The notes beneath the pieces are model-generated. The model had not been told where the DNA came from. It saw only the letters and a list, made by a program, of their open reading frames with translations, and did no database searches. Below, one piece after another: positions 22,338 to 34,916 of a stretch of 64,000 bases of DNA. Each line of letters begins with the position of its first letter. The first letter of the stretch is position 1. The position numbers were made by a program, and so were the translations under genes. Source of the DNA: Hydrangea macrophylla (lineage: Eukaryota > Streptophyta > Magnoliopsida > Cornales > Hydrangeaceae); the NCBI GenBank assembly GCA_033977485.1, contig CM066998.1:60540274-60604273 (forward strand), given 5' to 3'.

Positions 22338-25300
22338 TTAATATGTACAAAGAACGGACTACCCCTTAACCATGTCTCTCTCTTACATACACACACACAT
22401 AGCATGATCATAAGTTAATATGTATGGAGATGAATATAATGACCATGTTTGCAAGTCTATAAGCATGTTGGGTGTAAGAGAGAGGCATGGAGATGAATAT
22501 AATGATTGTATAACAAATAAAGCAACAAAAGAATTAATACAAGTCCAACAAACTAAAAGTGACTCATTTGAACATTTGAACTTATGAGTGGGAATGATTT
22601 GATGGTACCCTCCATGGACGATATCAGGGCACATTTGAACCTATGAGTGGGAATGATTTGATGAATTGGAAAAAGAAAGAGGAATGGGGTAAGTACGTGT
22701 TAGAACTTAAAAGGTAGTTTAGTGGTGTCCAAATGGAGATTAAGGTAAGGTGGGTTCTAAATTCCCTTTCTCTTTGCTACTTTACTTGACCAAAATTCAA
22801 ATGAATTTTTTGAAGGAAGATTTTGGTAACGTCTTTTGATGTAAAATGAGTGATTATAAAGCGTTTGGTTTAAGACTTTCCATGTAAGATTTGGTCCAAT
22901 ATTTTCTAGAGTTGGATGTAGTTGACCATATCTTGATCATATGCACGGAAAATTACTACACTAACACTATGGTACTTCCCAACACATAAACCAATTAATT
23001 TCGAATAGAAACCAAGTGGTCCTCTTATTATTGAATGGAAATGTAGAAGTATTCACATTATTTTGGACAAAAGGCTTTGTCAATTGTACCACATGCAGTG
23101 TCAAATTATGGAGGCAATGATCTCTTTAAACATTCAAAAGACAAGAAAATTTTCTATTCCTTAGTGTAAGTGAAATAACTTTTGCAATACATAGCAAATC
23201 AAATTTCAGTACAACTCCAACCTATGTTGAGTTTGATACGAAAAAAACACATCCACATATTAGACTAAAATAGTTGTGATACAAGTAAACCTGATGAATA
23301 TGAACCTGGAAGTAAATTTAGTATTAGTCAATATAATTGCAAATAGAGAAGATAGATCATAACAAGCAAAAATCAAAACAGGACTAAAAAGTACAACCCT
23401 AGTAACTTGGCACCACCCATTAGGCTTTCAAAAGAACTCCATCCAGCAGCCAAAATGGCAGAGTGTGTAATAAAAAAAAGTTATAATAACAAAACCATAA
23501 ACAGACAGAGGACTTAAAGTAATAATAAGAATGATGAAAAGATTATTGAGAATTCAAATATCAGAAATAACTCTAGCAATTCAGAGCTGTAGATTAACAG
23601 AGTAACTTTTAAAATTTAACAGATCAATTCAAAACTAACAAACCATTAGTAATGTGCCATGTTTTTCCCTATTTGAGCTACAATCAGATTCAAAATCAAG
23701 TTACCTAAATCAAATATCAAACATAGAATACAGTGAGAGAATAATACCCTAATTAGATGCAGGCATTCAAAAATATATACATCCACGCTACAATCAATCA
23801 ACATAACTATGAGAGCATAATACCCTAAACAGAAATTAATCCTCTATGTAAAAAAACAAACAGGATCCAAGGTTAGGGTTTTCCCCTCTTTTCTAGGTAT
23901 GGATTTATTTGGAGTTCAAGCAAACCCTTCTCAGTCCAAAATCCCACCATGGAGGAGAGAGAAGATGAAAACCCTAACCATTATGTATATATACACATAT
24001 ATTTTGAGAGTGAGAAAGAGAGAGAATGAGAGAATGAGAGAATGAGAGAGTGTGTGAATATTCTAACCGGCTGCAGCAACCGACGGCAAGTGGCGGTAGG
24101 CGGCGGGCTCTTCATTGATCGTCGCTTCTCTTCTCTCTCTCCCTCTCTCTCTTCTAATATTCTGTCGATAGAATTTAGGGATCCTTCTCCTTTTGTTTTT
24201 CTTTTTTCTTTTTTCTTTTTCCTTTTTTCCTTTTCTTTATGAGTTTTGATTCTAGTCAAAATTTGTAACTGCAATTTACCGTTAGTAATTATTTTTTACC
24301 GTTAGAAAATTTTAAATACCCAAAAGCTATAAATTACTAACAGAATTCAAACAATTGTAACAGAAATTTACCATTACAAATTAGTAACGGAAAATTTCTG
24401 TTAGAAAACCAAAATCGTTACTGTTAGAAATGTGCCCAAATGGTGTAGTATACGGGGTAGAATGATGAATCTCTTTCATAAGAGTCTTGACAGACCTGAG
24501 TTAAACCTATTGACACCTAAATGCTATCACCGTCAATAGCAACTCAAACTTGTATAGGGATACACGTTCTTAATCCTGAGACAATTATGGACACGAGTTA
24601 TATGCTTGGTTACTTTGACTTATCAATCAGTGAGGTCTTGCAGGATCAACACCTGGGTGTCTTAGGTAATCAGGTATGCAATGCTGGGAACATATATTGT
24701 CAAGATGAAATTCTACCCTATTCTATAAGAGTAAGTATTCCCTCGAGAATGTCACTAGGAGTGATTACCGAGAGCTGGCTAGCCTTGCCAACAAAGTGTT
24801 TGTTGACATGTTTGGTATTCCAAGCGTAGTGAATGATACTCGAGGAAAATAAGATGTATTTATCTATTGGGTTGACAGTATCTTAAAAAATACACTTCGA
24901 CAATAAATACGAATACTGTCTGGTAGAGGGACATCCATATCATATTATACAAGTCTAGTAATCGCTTATGTATGTGTGATTTTGTTCTTATGCACTGGAG
25001 TGCAATTAACATTTTATTGTGGTATTACTGATAATTGATTAACTATTGATTCCTTAGTTAAAGAGTATTGACTAGATGGAATAATCATTAATCGGAGCCA
25101 ATAATTAAGAACCTAGGGGTCCCACTCTTAGCTCAAAAGGATGTTTGGATGTAAAGGAACAATGCAATGGAAAATTTGGAAAAATGTTGGAGCCAATTAA
25201 TTGGTGTTCAGATCAATCGATTGGTGAAGCAATCAATTGCACTTGTTGCAATCGATTGGAGGAGTAATTGATTAGTAAGGCAATTGATTGCTACTTTTGG

Positions 25301-25900
25301 CAATCGATTGGTACTTAACTTGGTTCAGAAGTTTATAAATACAGGAACTGCAGGTAGAATGGAATATGAACGTCTTTTCTTCTCCTAGAAGTTCCAGATC
25401 TATTTATAGGCTTCTTAAACCCTTTATAAGCCTCCCAAGTTTGTTCTAGAGGGGTTTCCACCAAACCCTAGCATCCAAGCACATCCAAGAGTCATAGGAG
25501 TGAAGATCTATAGCATTGAAAGATCAAGAACACATTGGGAGCGAAGATCACTAGCGCCGAACAATGCTGACATAAAGTAGATCGGACTGCTCAATACTTA
25601 TCACAACTTGATGATATTTGGACACGACGAAGCTGACGTCGAGACGCAGCTACTGTTAAAATTTGAGGTCAATAGGAGATCATTTAGTCCCTTTGCTAAG
25701 CACATCTTTGTCAGATTAAAGTGATCGGGATTGAAGAGTTCTCCAAACGATTCCACAAATCGCAAAGGTATGTCCATATCTACTTCTGTGTATGTATATT
25801 GATTGCAAGTAATACAAATGAGAAGTAGATCTTGTTTGATTAATTTTAAACTTTAGCCATATTCTGCTACGCACTGATATCCAATTTTTCCTTCACTTGG

Positions 25901-26099
25901 GGTGTTTCCCACATTAAGAGCTAAAATTCATCCAGTGTAATCTTTTTCTTCATATTAGTGGAAGTCTTCATTGTGCTTTGCCCTTAGAGGTAGGAAAGTT
26001 TGCCGATCCACATTATTGGAATTCTTCATTGTGATTGCTATTCTTCTCATTGTTTTTTGCGTTTCTCTCCGAATTTATTTTTTGGTGGTCCTGTGCGCA
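25901..26099 (+). mobile_element. Old copia LTR remnant, right part
   Basis: It continues the LTR interrupted at 12386. The text (GGTGTTTCCCACATTAAGAG, then TGCTTTGCCCTTAGAGGTAG, ending GGTGGTCCTGTGCGCA) is of the type seen at the R/U5 end of many plant copia LTRs, by recollection. The LTR end is placed at CA, 26098-26099. The expected primer site is missing, so a small deletion probably removed it. Confidence 0.5.
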
Positions 26100-26134
26100 A
26101 TAGAAAGTAATTAAAAGATGAGGCCATTCTGAAA

Positions 26135-26209
26135 ATGTCTGATATTTCAGGTGGTGCTGGAATAGCTGACATCTTCTCCTTGGAACAATATGTTGTTCAT
26201 GATCTATGA
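26135..26209 (+). pseudogene. Gag start fragment of the old copia element
   Basis: An ATG 36 bases after the LTR end opens a 24-codon frame beginning MSDISGGAGIADIF, ending in a stop. Position and start resemble a copia Gag N-terminus. Beyond the stop no further Gag is recognisable. Low-certainty call based on position. Confidence 0.35.
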
Positions 26210-26235
26210 TGGGCTAGGAAGCATTGACACTTCAA

Positions 26236-26830
26236 ATGGAGTTCTGCATTTGTGTCAACACCGACACCCTCTGACACATGTCGAACACACCAAAAACATG
26301 TCTCAATATTTTAAATTTATTTTTGAAATCCGACATATCATCGACATGGCACCAACACACCATCGACTTGGCTCCGACACTTTTCTGACACAGTTGGATT
26401 TTTGTACTTTTAATTTTTTAAGAGAATTCTTGAATTTTGGGGCGAATGCCCTAATATGTAAAATAAGGCTAGAAGAGGGGGGTTATTTTGAAAAGTTAAA
26501 ACACTTTATGATAAATAGAATGAATACTATAAATTTGAAAGACTAATAATAATTCGTGGTAGTATTGTTATGATATTTCTGTTTTGTATTGCTGTTTGGA
26601 GGTAATTTACTTAACATCTTAGTTCTTAGTTATTTTAAGAATATTGTTATTTTGTGTTATATGGTCATATGCATTATATATATAGTATTACCATTTTTTG
26701 TGTCGCTGTCGAATCGTGTCGCTTTTTTTTCCTTCTTATTTAGGATTTGTCAGGTCGTGTCGTGTTGTATCTGTGTCCCCGTATGTCGTGCTCGCCTTTT
26801 CGATGAGGGGTGGTCCTTTTAAGGATCGCG
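26236..26830. other. GTGTCG/CGACAC-rich stretch, possible degraded transposon
   Basis: The left side (26240-26390) is rich in CGACAC words and the right side (26698-26790) in GTGTCG words, a loose inverted arrangement about 450 bases apart. Open frames here (26190-26546, 26589-26822) show no domain I know. It may be the two arms of an old DNA transposon. Confidence 0.3.
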
Positions 26831-26832
26831 AC

Positions 26833-27639
26833 TATTTATATTGAAAAGATGTGTAACAGTATGTTAAGGGCCAAGTAAAAGTTCATAGTCACCACCTAAT
26901 CTTAAATCGAGTGTTAGGAACCTGCAAAGACGATATGTTAAACTCATCTCTGACTTTTGAAATATTTGAAAAATGGGCCCTTTAAAAGTGTGACTCTGAA
27001 TAGCCATGCTAAAACCAGAGATTTTGAGATGAGTTCGGGGACTCGATTATGTCAAGGGAAGGTGTTAGGCACCTTTGAACATCCGTGCAAGCACGGTTGC
27101 CGATTTTAGTAATTTTCATAGTAATGGGGGCATAATAGAGTATGAGAATGTACAAGAATGGAAAAAGGTAAAATAATGGTTATTGTTTCAAGTTGAGAAT
27201 CAGGACAAACGTAGTTCTGTGCTTTGAATTTGTGTGAGTATATGCAAGTGATTTGAAAAGTTGGTCGATCTAGGTCGTGCGAGTGTGAAGTAGTGTTTTG
27301 AGTAAAAGTCGGTGTAGCTAGGAACTTTAATCTTTGAAAGAGTAGTAAATTTTGAAAAAAGTGATTTGAGTAAAAGTCAGTGTAGCTAGGAGCTTTAATA
27401 TGTACGACGTAGTCCTAGACTTTAACCAAAGAGTATTAAGTTTTTGAAAAAAAGTGATTTGGGTGAGAATTGGTGTAGATAGGAACTTTAACTGTTGATG
27501 GTGTAGTCCTAGACTTTAATCTTGAAAAAGTGGAGTTAGATCGACCATGCAAGTGATAAATACTATACCCGAATTTCCTTTCATCAAGCTATTGATTAAC
27601 TTGACGAAAAATACCCTTTCGGGCTAAATGGGAAAATGT

Positions 27640-27676
<37 letters not shown>

Positions 27677-28563
27677 ACACTTTTTTTTTTGGTCTTTTCA
27701 TTTTTTTGTCCTTTTTTTGTGCCGGAAGTAGGCTTCGGTGCCAATTTGAAGGGGGTTTGAAAAGTAAGTGAAGTAAAAATGAGTTTGGTTAGGAATTAGT
27801 AACTTAGTATAGTAATAAATCAGTACAGTTATAAGTCAGTACAATAATGAGTCAGTACATTAATGAGTTAGTACAGTAATGAGTTAACACAGTTATGGGT
27901 TAGCACAATTATGAGTTAGTACAATTATGAGTTAGTATTTAGCAGTTCAAGTATGGTAAACCAGAAAACCAAGTGATCTTGGACGATGCCAGTTCACGAT
28001 GGTGGAAAGCAGTAAAGACATAAAAGTAAATCTAACAATTCAAGTTCGGCTAACCAGAAAACCAAGTGATCTCGGACGATGCTAGTTCATGATGGTGGTG
28101 AGTTCAATGACTCGTTTATTTTCAATAGTGGATATTTAAAACATAAATACAAACCTAGTTAAATAACAGAATCGGTCAAATAGCAAAGCACGATGAGTAG
28201 AGATAGAAAGTATTACCTTTAGGGTTCGCCCCAATGCAAAGGTGGCTTTGGAAGTCCAAGTATTTACTGTAATTTTTTTTTTGTTTTTAGTACATTGGAT
28301 TTACAAAGTAAAAGGATATAAAAGAATCAAGAATTAAAAAAAATCATCCTTAAAAGTTACAAAAATAGGCCAGAGAGAGAAAATCGATTTTGACTCAAAA
28401 TTAGCCTACACAGAGGCTGCAGATGGGTCCGGAACGACCGAAATAGTCAAGAAGCCTATGAATTGGCTTAGGGCGGGCCTGGGCTGAGGTAGACGAGATC
28501 CGCAGGGGTAGGAAAACCAAAAATTTCCAAGAAGGCAGGAAATCTCCTTGTAAAAAGAAGAAC
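26833..28563. mobile_element. Tat/Ogre-type LTR-element remnant, left part
   Basis: This segment contains AGTCACCACCTAATCTTAAA, GGGAAGGTGTTAGGCACC and ATCCGTGCAAGCACGG, phrases I associate with Tat/Ogre-type gypsy repeats of plants. It also carries AGTTAGTACA-type short repeats (about 27790-27950), a duplicated block around AACCAGAAAACCAAGTGATC (27961 and 28051) and a long poly-C. It is cut at 28563 by the chromovirus and continues at 44826. The left boundary is approximate and no coding is seen. Confidence 0.45.
27641..27676 (+). repeat. Poly-C tract (36 C)
   Basis: An uninterrupted run of 36 C followed by ACAC and a T run. Exact length is likely unreliable in any sequencing technology. Confidence 0.95.
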
Positions 28564-29497
28564 TGCCATGCCCCGGCGTTGCGATAATTAAGGGAAGTAA
28601 GCTTCCTTATCGGACACGTAGGCTCGTAACAAGTTACAGATCGCATGATTGTCCAAATACCGATGAAATATAAAATATCAGAGCATAATAGCAGCCGAAA
28701 TGATTCTAAGTTTAGCGGAAGCAACATCAGAGACTTACAACTTCAGTTATACATACTTAATTATTATAGATATCCAAATCCAAAAGAAACTAAAGTCTAA
28801 AGGCCAAATGGCAGACAACAACAACAACAACAACAACAACGTGATAAAAGATAATAAAAGTTCCCTAGCAAAACAAGCGGTTTCAGCAACACGATCACCT
28901 TCTCAACTGGTAAAGCCCCAGCCTTCCTTGTTGCCAATCTTATCTCCACGGTATTCGCTCAGCGGAACAACATATCCCGTACCTAGAACTACAGCAGCTG
29001 GACAAGGATGTCCAGGGCCACTCGCCCATCAGTTGAAAGCTGAGTGAAATACTACAAAGCACAAACAATATGGACATATACACCATTTATGTTATCACTA
29101 AGAAGTTATCGCAACTTTACGCAAGTTCTCGCCCAAAACCCAACGTTCTCCCCGACTATGCAACCACACCAATGCAACACAACGTTCACGAATCCACCAT
29201 GCCAACAATTCACAAACTTGACAGTACTGGCTTCTGTCACACATGACCATAACAATGGCAGTACTAGCTTCTGCCCATGACCACAACAACACTAAACCGA
29301 CAGTACTAGCTTCAGTCAACACACAGCATACGACACATCATGCCCAAACTGGCCTTGATACTCTTTCTTAGCCCACAATTGGCTCTAACTCAATTGCATT
29401 CTTCCACACGGCCACACATGGCCCTCAAATGTAAATTACGACCATACATGGCCATCTAATATCTCGCTTAGCCCACAATTTGCCCTAACTTGACACC

Positions 29498-30805
29498 TGA
29501 TCGGCGATGAATAATTGCCGTTTATAGTCTTACAAATACCCTTTGTTAGCCCATTTTATGTAGTTATTAGTTATTTTTTAATAAGTATTCTAAATTTTGT
29601 AGGATTTGGAGCTTTAACTTGAAAATACACAAAAATCCAATGATTAGTGACTTTGGAAGTCATTTTGGGCTCAAACGGTGATTCCGATGAAAGCTGAATG
29701 CAGTAGCAGCCTTGGTAAATCAAATTTTTGGAAAAGAATACTTTGGATTTGAGAAATTTCTCCAGGGATATAAAATTTAGATCTTCGAGTTACGGAAGCG
29801 TGGCCATAAATGGCGAGTCAATCCGAGTTTCGACCAAAAAGTTATCGTAATTCTACGAAAGTCGCGTAGTGCAGCAAAAAGTACCACGTGCGAGCGGGCC
29901 ACACGAGCGACCTGTGAAAAAACCAAAAGTGCGTATTTTGTTAAATTAAAGTGCCCAGCGAAGGTGGTTTGTGCATATGATGTCCAAAAACGTAAATATA
30001 GCAGTTTTAGTACGATTTGGCTTAGGAAAGCTTCCTAAATCCTTCCAAACTCTATATAAATCCTATTCTAAATCAATTTTGTGGTTAGACATCATTACAC
30101 AACATTAAATAAATCCATACACAACTAAAACTTCAGCCATTGAAGAGAGGAAAGCAAGGAGAAGAAGAAGAAGACCAATGATTCCCATGGCCTCCTCCAT
30201 CAACCTCTTGCCGTTCATCAATTCTATGGCCAACTAAACTCAAGATCTAGGGTTTCAATGAAACCCTAGCCAAGTAATAGGGTGTATTTTATGTTTTTAT
30301 TTTAGTTTTATTTTGTATGGATGACAGTTACATGTTCCGAGGATTTTTATAAATAAATCGTGCTTTTATTGATTAAATCGTTACTTTCAAAGTTTACTCT
30401 TGTCTTTGATCTATTTTGATGGTAGTGTGCTCAATGATCTATGCTTGTTATGCTTGTTTAGATTATTTACATGTAATGGTGCTTAAATTGAATTGTGCTA
30501 TCAAGTATCCGAATAGTCCATGCCTAGATTCGACGGATTATACCACAATCCTAGTTTAGTGTGGGATAATTCGTGCTAACCGAAGATGGATTATGTTGGT
30601 GCTTGAACCATAGTTATTTTCTTGACGGAGGAATTGGGCTTGTAGCTACAATTCCCCATTATCATCCAACTTAATGAGCTAAAGTAATTCGTAAATACCC
30701 TTATTATGAAGCTAGTTGTGGATTTGCAATCCTAGGTTCCTTAAACTTATTATAAAAATAATATTTAATTTCTTTCATAATTTAGATTTACTTTTATTGC
30801 TATTA
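29498..30805 (+). repeat. 5' LTR of LARD-like element, 3' end deleted
   Basis: Matches the 3' LTR base for base over long stretches until ATTGCTATTA at 30805, after which the sequences diverge. The word TTTGCAATCCTAGG occurs in the LTR (about 30723) and again just after the break (30808-30820). A TATA box lies near 30052 (TATATAAATCC). Confidence 0.8.
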
Positions 30806-32986
30806 GTTTGCAATCCTAGGCTCGCGCAAGGTAGAATTTTCAGGAATTTTCTCTTTTGTTCTCTAACCTCCTGTCTCCCGCACCTAGTCAGTTGTTTTTA
30901 TATTTTGTTCTCTTAAGTATATTTTAGATTAAGTATTTCTTTGTTTTCATAAGTTCTATTTGTTTCTTTTATTGAGTCTTTTAATTATAGTTTAGTTTCT
31001 ATTGAATAAAAAAAATTATATTCCTTTCTTTTCTTTATCATTGTTCTTTTGTTGTTTAATTTCTTTTGTCAAGTATTGACAGGTGCTTTTAGCTCCATTT
31101 GGAGCATTTGAACTTTATCGCCATATTTATATGTTCACCTAGTTTGTGGTTATCGAAATCGAGGTACTGTCGTTCCTTCTCTATGTACTTTCCTTTCTTT
31201 CATTTTATTGTTTCATTGGGGCAATGAAAGGTTTAGGTTTGGGGGTATGCACTCACATGCACATTATTATATACACCAAAATTTTGAAATTTTTTTCGAT
31301 ACTTGTGCTTAAATAAACGATGTCACCTACAGTTTTGCAATCTCTAGTCGATACATCTTGTTATGTAACTTGGATTGTTGATGTGATTAAATATTTGCTG
31401 AAGTCATGATATGACGTTTTAGGTCATGTATCGTTCGAATCGTAGTTTAATATCATAGATTTGCACACAAACCTATGCACTGCACGTAGTCTCTTGAATA
31501 CATGTTTGATGTGAACTATAATATGATTCGAATTTCTAGATAACACATGGTGGAGACTAAACCCGGTGAGCTTTTCAGCATATCTTTTCTTTTTAGAGGG
31601 ATATAAATACATTTTGTGTTTGTCGAATTTCACTTAAAAGAGCGCATTAACTCGTTGTTTAGTCTCATTATTCTTGTTTTGGTTGATAAGTCAAGTTAAA
31701 ATATTTGTTACTATGCTAAATAATCTTCCGTCGTAAACATTAAAGAACCATATGACCATAGGAAATGATGGTAGGCCCTCTTTATTTGCCACCGACCGAT
31801 AAATGATAAATTTCCTTAGTTCGCCTCCTTGAGCCATTAAAATGCCATTTTTTTTCTTTAATCACCATTATCCTTTTTTTTGCTCCAACTTGACAAACTT
31901 GGAGTTCACCACTGAGAGATTTGTCAACTGTTAGTGGTGATAAGGCGATGTATTGATTAAGAAGAAGAAGAAAACAGATGATGTTTGGGGTAGTACCTTG
32001 GTATTCAATGAACATTCATTTCAAAAGCAACGAAAAGGAAAAGAATGAGGTTAGAAAAAAAAACCAATGAAGAAAAAAAAGAAGAAGGGGAAATAAATTA
32101 AAAAAAATTATGAAAAGAAGAGAATTAAAAGATGAAGTTGCTAGAAGAGACGAATGAAAGAAATCGAACATGCCTTACAATGCCATTCTAAAACTACCTA
32201 ATTAATCCTTTCTATCCTTTTTCATTGGCCGAGCCACATTACAACCTTTGAAAAGTCCTATTTGATCCTAGAAACATGGTTTAGATATATAAACGATGGG
32301 AAGGGGATTAAAACATGGTAATGATTAATTTCTCATGACTGTTGGCGTCCTATCCATGAGACTGCTGTTCTTTTGTGTCATGCGTCTTTTTCGAGTCATA
32401 TGTAAGCATTTCTCGTTTTGAAAATATATTTCCTTTGCTCCCATATATTGGATAAATTACACATGTTCTGAGCGTTTCATTTGAGAGTGTAATTCATTGT
32501 GAGATTCGTAGTCAAAGCATAGTTTGATGGTTATCCGAGTTATATTCCAAGTTCATGACATGCGCGTGTTCATTTGACTACCATATCACACACGTAAAAT
32601 TTTATGAGAAACTCTATTGATTTATATGATGCATGTGCTTGGGATTTCTTTTCATGATGTAGGTAGACGTTTGGTTACGTTTCTTCTTGTTTGTTATTCT
32701 ATTTCAAATCATTGTTTTATAATAAGGAGTATCGAATATTATGTTTTTCGTTTTTAATAAAACTTTTTAAATATATAATGAAATAAAGATGGTTGTGGGA
32801 GACTTGTTGACGAGAACTCTCACGAGACTTCACTCGTCCGACTAGGGACACCTAGGGGTTTAAAAGGCTTGTTGCATATGCTAAATGCAATCGTGATCCA
32901 TGCGAAAATGGAGTAGTATTTGTAGTAGTAGTTTTATTTTTCTGTTCTTTTTGCTCGAGGACTAGCAAAGAGTAGGTTTGGGGGTG
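30806..32986 (+). other. Interior of LARD-like element, no coding capacity
   Basis: AT-rich, with no open frame having a recognisable domain. It ends in a polypurine tract (AGTAGGTTTGGGGG, 32971-32984) next to the 3' LTR. Confidence 0.65.
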
Positions 32987-34415
32987 TGATCGGCGACGAA
33001 TAGTTGCCGTTTATAGTATTACAAATACCCTTTATTAGCCCATTTTATGTAGTTATTAGTTAATTTTTAATAAGTATTCTAAATTTTGTAGGATTTGGAG
33101 CTTTAACTTGAAAATGCACAAAATCCAATGATTAGTGGCTTTGGAAGTCATTCTAGGCTCAAGTAGTGATTTCGATGAAAGCTGAATGCAGTAGCAGCCT
33201 TGGTAAATCGCATTTTTGGCAAGGAATACTTTGGATTTGAGAAATTTCTCCAAAATATAAAATGTAGATCTTCGAGTTACGGACGCGTGACCACAAATGG
33301 CGAGTCAATCCGAGTTTTGAGCAAAAAGTTATCGCAATTCTACAAAAATCGTGCAGTGCAGCGAAAAGTATCTCGCGCGAGCGACCTGTGAAAAAACCAA
33401 AAATGCGTATTTTGTTAAATTAAAGTGCCCAGCGAAGGTGGTTTGTGCACATGATGTCCAGAAACGTAAATATAGTAGTTTTAGTACGATTTGGCTTAGG
33501 AAAGCTTCCTAAATCCTTCCAAACTCTATATAAATCCTATTCTAAATCAATTTTGTGGTTAGACATCATTACACAACATTAGATACATCCATACACAACT
33601 AAAACTTCAGTCATTGAAGAGAGGAAAGAAAGGAGAAGTAGAAGAAGACCAAGGATTCCCAAGGCCTCCTCCATTAACCTCTTGCCGTTCATCAATTCTA
33701 TGGCCAACTAAACTCAAGATCTAGGGTTTCAATGAAATCCTAGCCAAGTAATAGGGTGTATTTTATGTTTTTATTTTAGTTTTATTATGTATGAATGATA
33801 GTTACATGTTCCGAGGATTTTTATAAATAAATCGTGCTTTTATTGATTAAATCGTTACTTTCAAAGTTTACTCTTGTCATAGATCTATTTTGATGGTAGT
33901 GTGCTCAATGATCTATGCTTGCTCTTGTTTAGATTATTTACATGTAATGGTGCTTAAATTGAATTGTGCTATCAAGTATCCGAATAGTCCATGCCTAGAT
34001 TAGACGGATTATACCATAACCCTAGTTTAGTGTGGGATAATTCGTGCTAACCGAAGATGGATTATGTTGGTGCTTGAACCATAATTATTTTCTTGACGGA
34101 GGAATTGGGCTTGTAGCTACAATTCCCCATTATCATCCAACTTAATAAGCTAAAGTAATTCGTAAATACCCTTATTATGAAGCTAGTGGTGGATTTGCAA
34201 TCCTAGGTTCCTTAAACTTATTATAAAAATAAGATTTAATTTCTTTCATAATTTAGATTTACTTTTATTGTTATTAATTAACTAAATTTAGGTTTTAAAA
34301 ATTAAAGTGCGTAGTATTCAATCTCTGTGGGTTCGATCTTTACTTCCACACTGTAAATCTTTTGAAAGTAAAGCATAAGTAAGCATACTTCTATATCTTG
34401 ATTTTGACGAGATCA
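32987..34415 (+). repeat. 3' LTR of LARD-like element
   Basis: 1429 bp, TGATCGGCGACG to GACGAGATCA. It carries TATATAAATCC near 33530 and, near its 3' end, the phrase CTCTGTGGGTTCGAT that I recall from Tat/Athila-type LTR ends. Confidence 0.85.
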
Positions 34416-34916
34416 ACACCAACATAACACAACGGATAACAACACACCACAACTGACCAAAAGACCGTTAAGGTCACACGACAAATGCAACCAACTACGG
34501 AACAACCGACAAGGTTATTCAACACAGCCATGCAACACAACCATGCTCTCATGTGTCCATCAACACACTTATCAATTTAGGTACATTAATTGCGTGTTCG
34601 TAGTTGTTATATCGTTAATGATTCGACCTGGCGTGTTTCCATTATTCATCAACAAATTGATTACCATCATAATCCAACAAAATATGGAACTAGCATGTTA
34701 ACAGGATCAACATTAAAGAATGAATCATTCATTTTCTTCACGTATTATCAAATAGTACAACAAAATAAGCACAAAGTGCTACTTCACAATTTTAGATTTG
34801 ACAAGCTCAATCATATATCATAGACAATCTCAGGTTCAACTAAGCAAGCTCATAGTAATACATATAACATAGCCCATATTGGATTTGTCATGAAACAAAA
34901 TAATTTTCCAAATACT

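Larger units (their letters stand above)
19257..24450 (-). mobile_element. CACTA (En/Spm-type) DNA transposon, 5.2 kb
   Basis: The left terminus is CACTACACCAAAAGGGCACA. The right terminus is its inverted counterpart TGTGCCCAAATGGTGTAGTA, with the outermost base changed from the expected G. The three-base target repeat is TAT/TAC; the uninterrupted 5' LTR of copia 2 shows TAC at this site. Dense subterminal repeats of TTACTAACGG and CCGTTAGTAA fill the first ~430 and last ~170 bases, as is usual for binding of the element's own transposase. Gene remains inside read on the minus strand, but no intact transposase frame exists, so it is non-autonomous or dead. Confidence 0.9.
12387..25895 (+). 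mobile_element. Ty1/copia LTR retrotransposon 2 (decayed, carries nested CACTA)
   Basis: This degenerate relative of copia element 1 has the 5' LTR (12387-14130), PBS, leader, broken gag-pol and 3' LTR (19013-25895, interrupted). It is bounded by the five-base target duplication CTTGG at 12382-12386 and 25896-25900. The first base of the 5' LTR has mutated (AGTTGGG for TGTTGGG), and its last bases read TA instead of CA. The 3' LTR keeps TG...CA. The coding region has many stops and frameshifts, so the element is dead and older than copia 1. It was inserted in an older copia LTR and was later entered by a CACTA transposon. Confidence 0.9.
19013..25895 (+). repeat. 3' LTR of copia 2, split by CACTA element
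   Basis: The LTR runs 19013-19256 and resumes at 24451 up to 25895. Taking out 19257-24450 and one copy of the TAC/TAT target repeat restores the same order of sequence as the 5' LTR. It ends CCTTCA, followed by target duplication CTTGG. Confidence 0.88.
29498..34415 (+). mobile_element. Non-autonomous (LARD-like) LTR retrotransposon, Tat-type
   Basis: Bounded by the five-base target duplication ACACC (29493-29497 and 34416-34420). The LTRs begin TGATCGGCGA (29498 and 32987); the 3' one ends GACGAGATCA. The interior of about 2.2 kb has no gag or pol domain on either strand. Just before the 3' LTR lies TGCTCGAGGACTAGCAAAG followed by GTTTGGGGGTG, a phrase I recall from the polypurine-tract side of Tat-lineage gypsy elements and their non-autonomous relatives. 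The 5' LTR lacks its last ~137 bases together with the primer binding site, so this copy cannot replicate. Confidence 0.82.

Noticed and set aside
23981..24274. 97-residue minus-strand frame rich in Glu/Lys/Arg
   Set aside because: Produced by CT/GA and TTTTCC low-complexity tracts within the CACTA element; looks like leader sequence, not protein.
26190..26546. 118-residue plus-strand frame
   Set aside because: It starts in the old copia remnant and runs through a CGACAC-rich repeat; no domain recognised.
28700..29047. 115-residue plus-strand frame with an Asn run
   Set aside because: It crosses a CAA microsatellite inside the chromovirus LTR, on the antisense strand of the element, and the other LTR lacks most of it.
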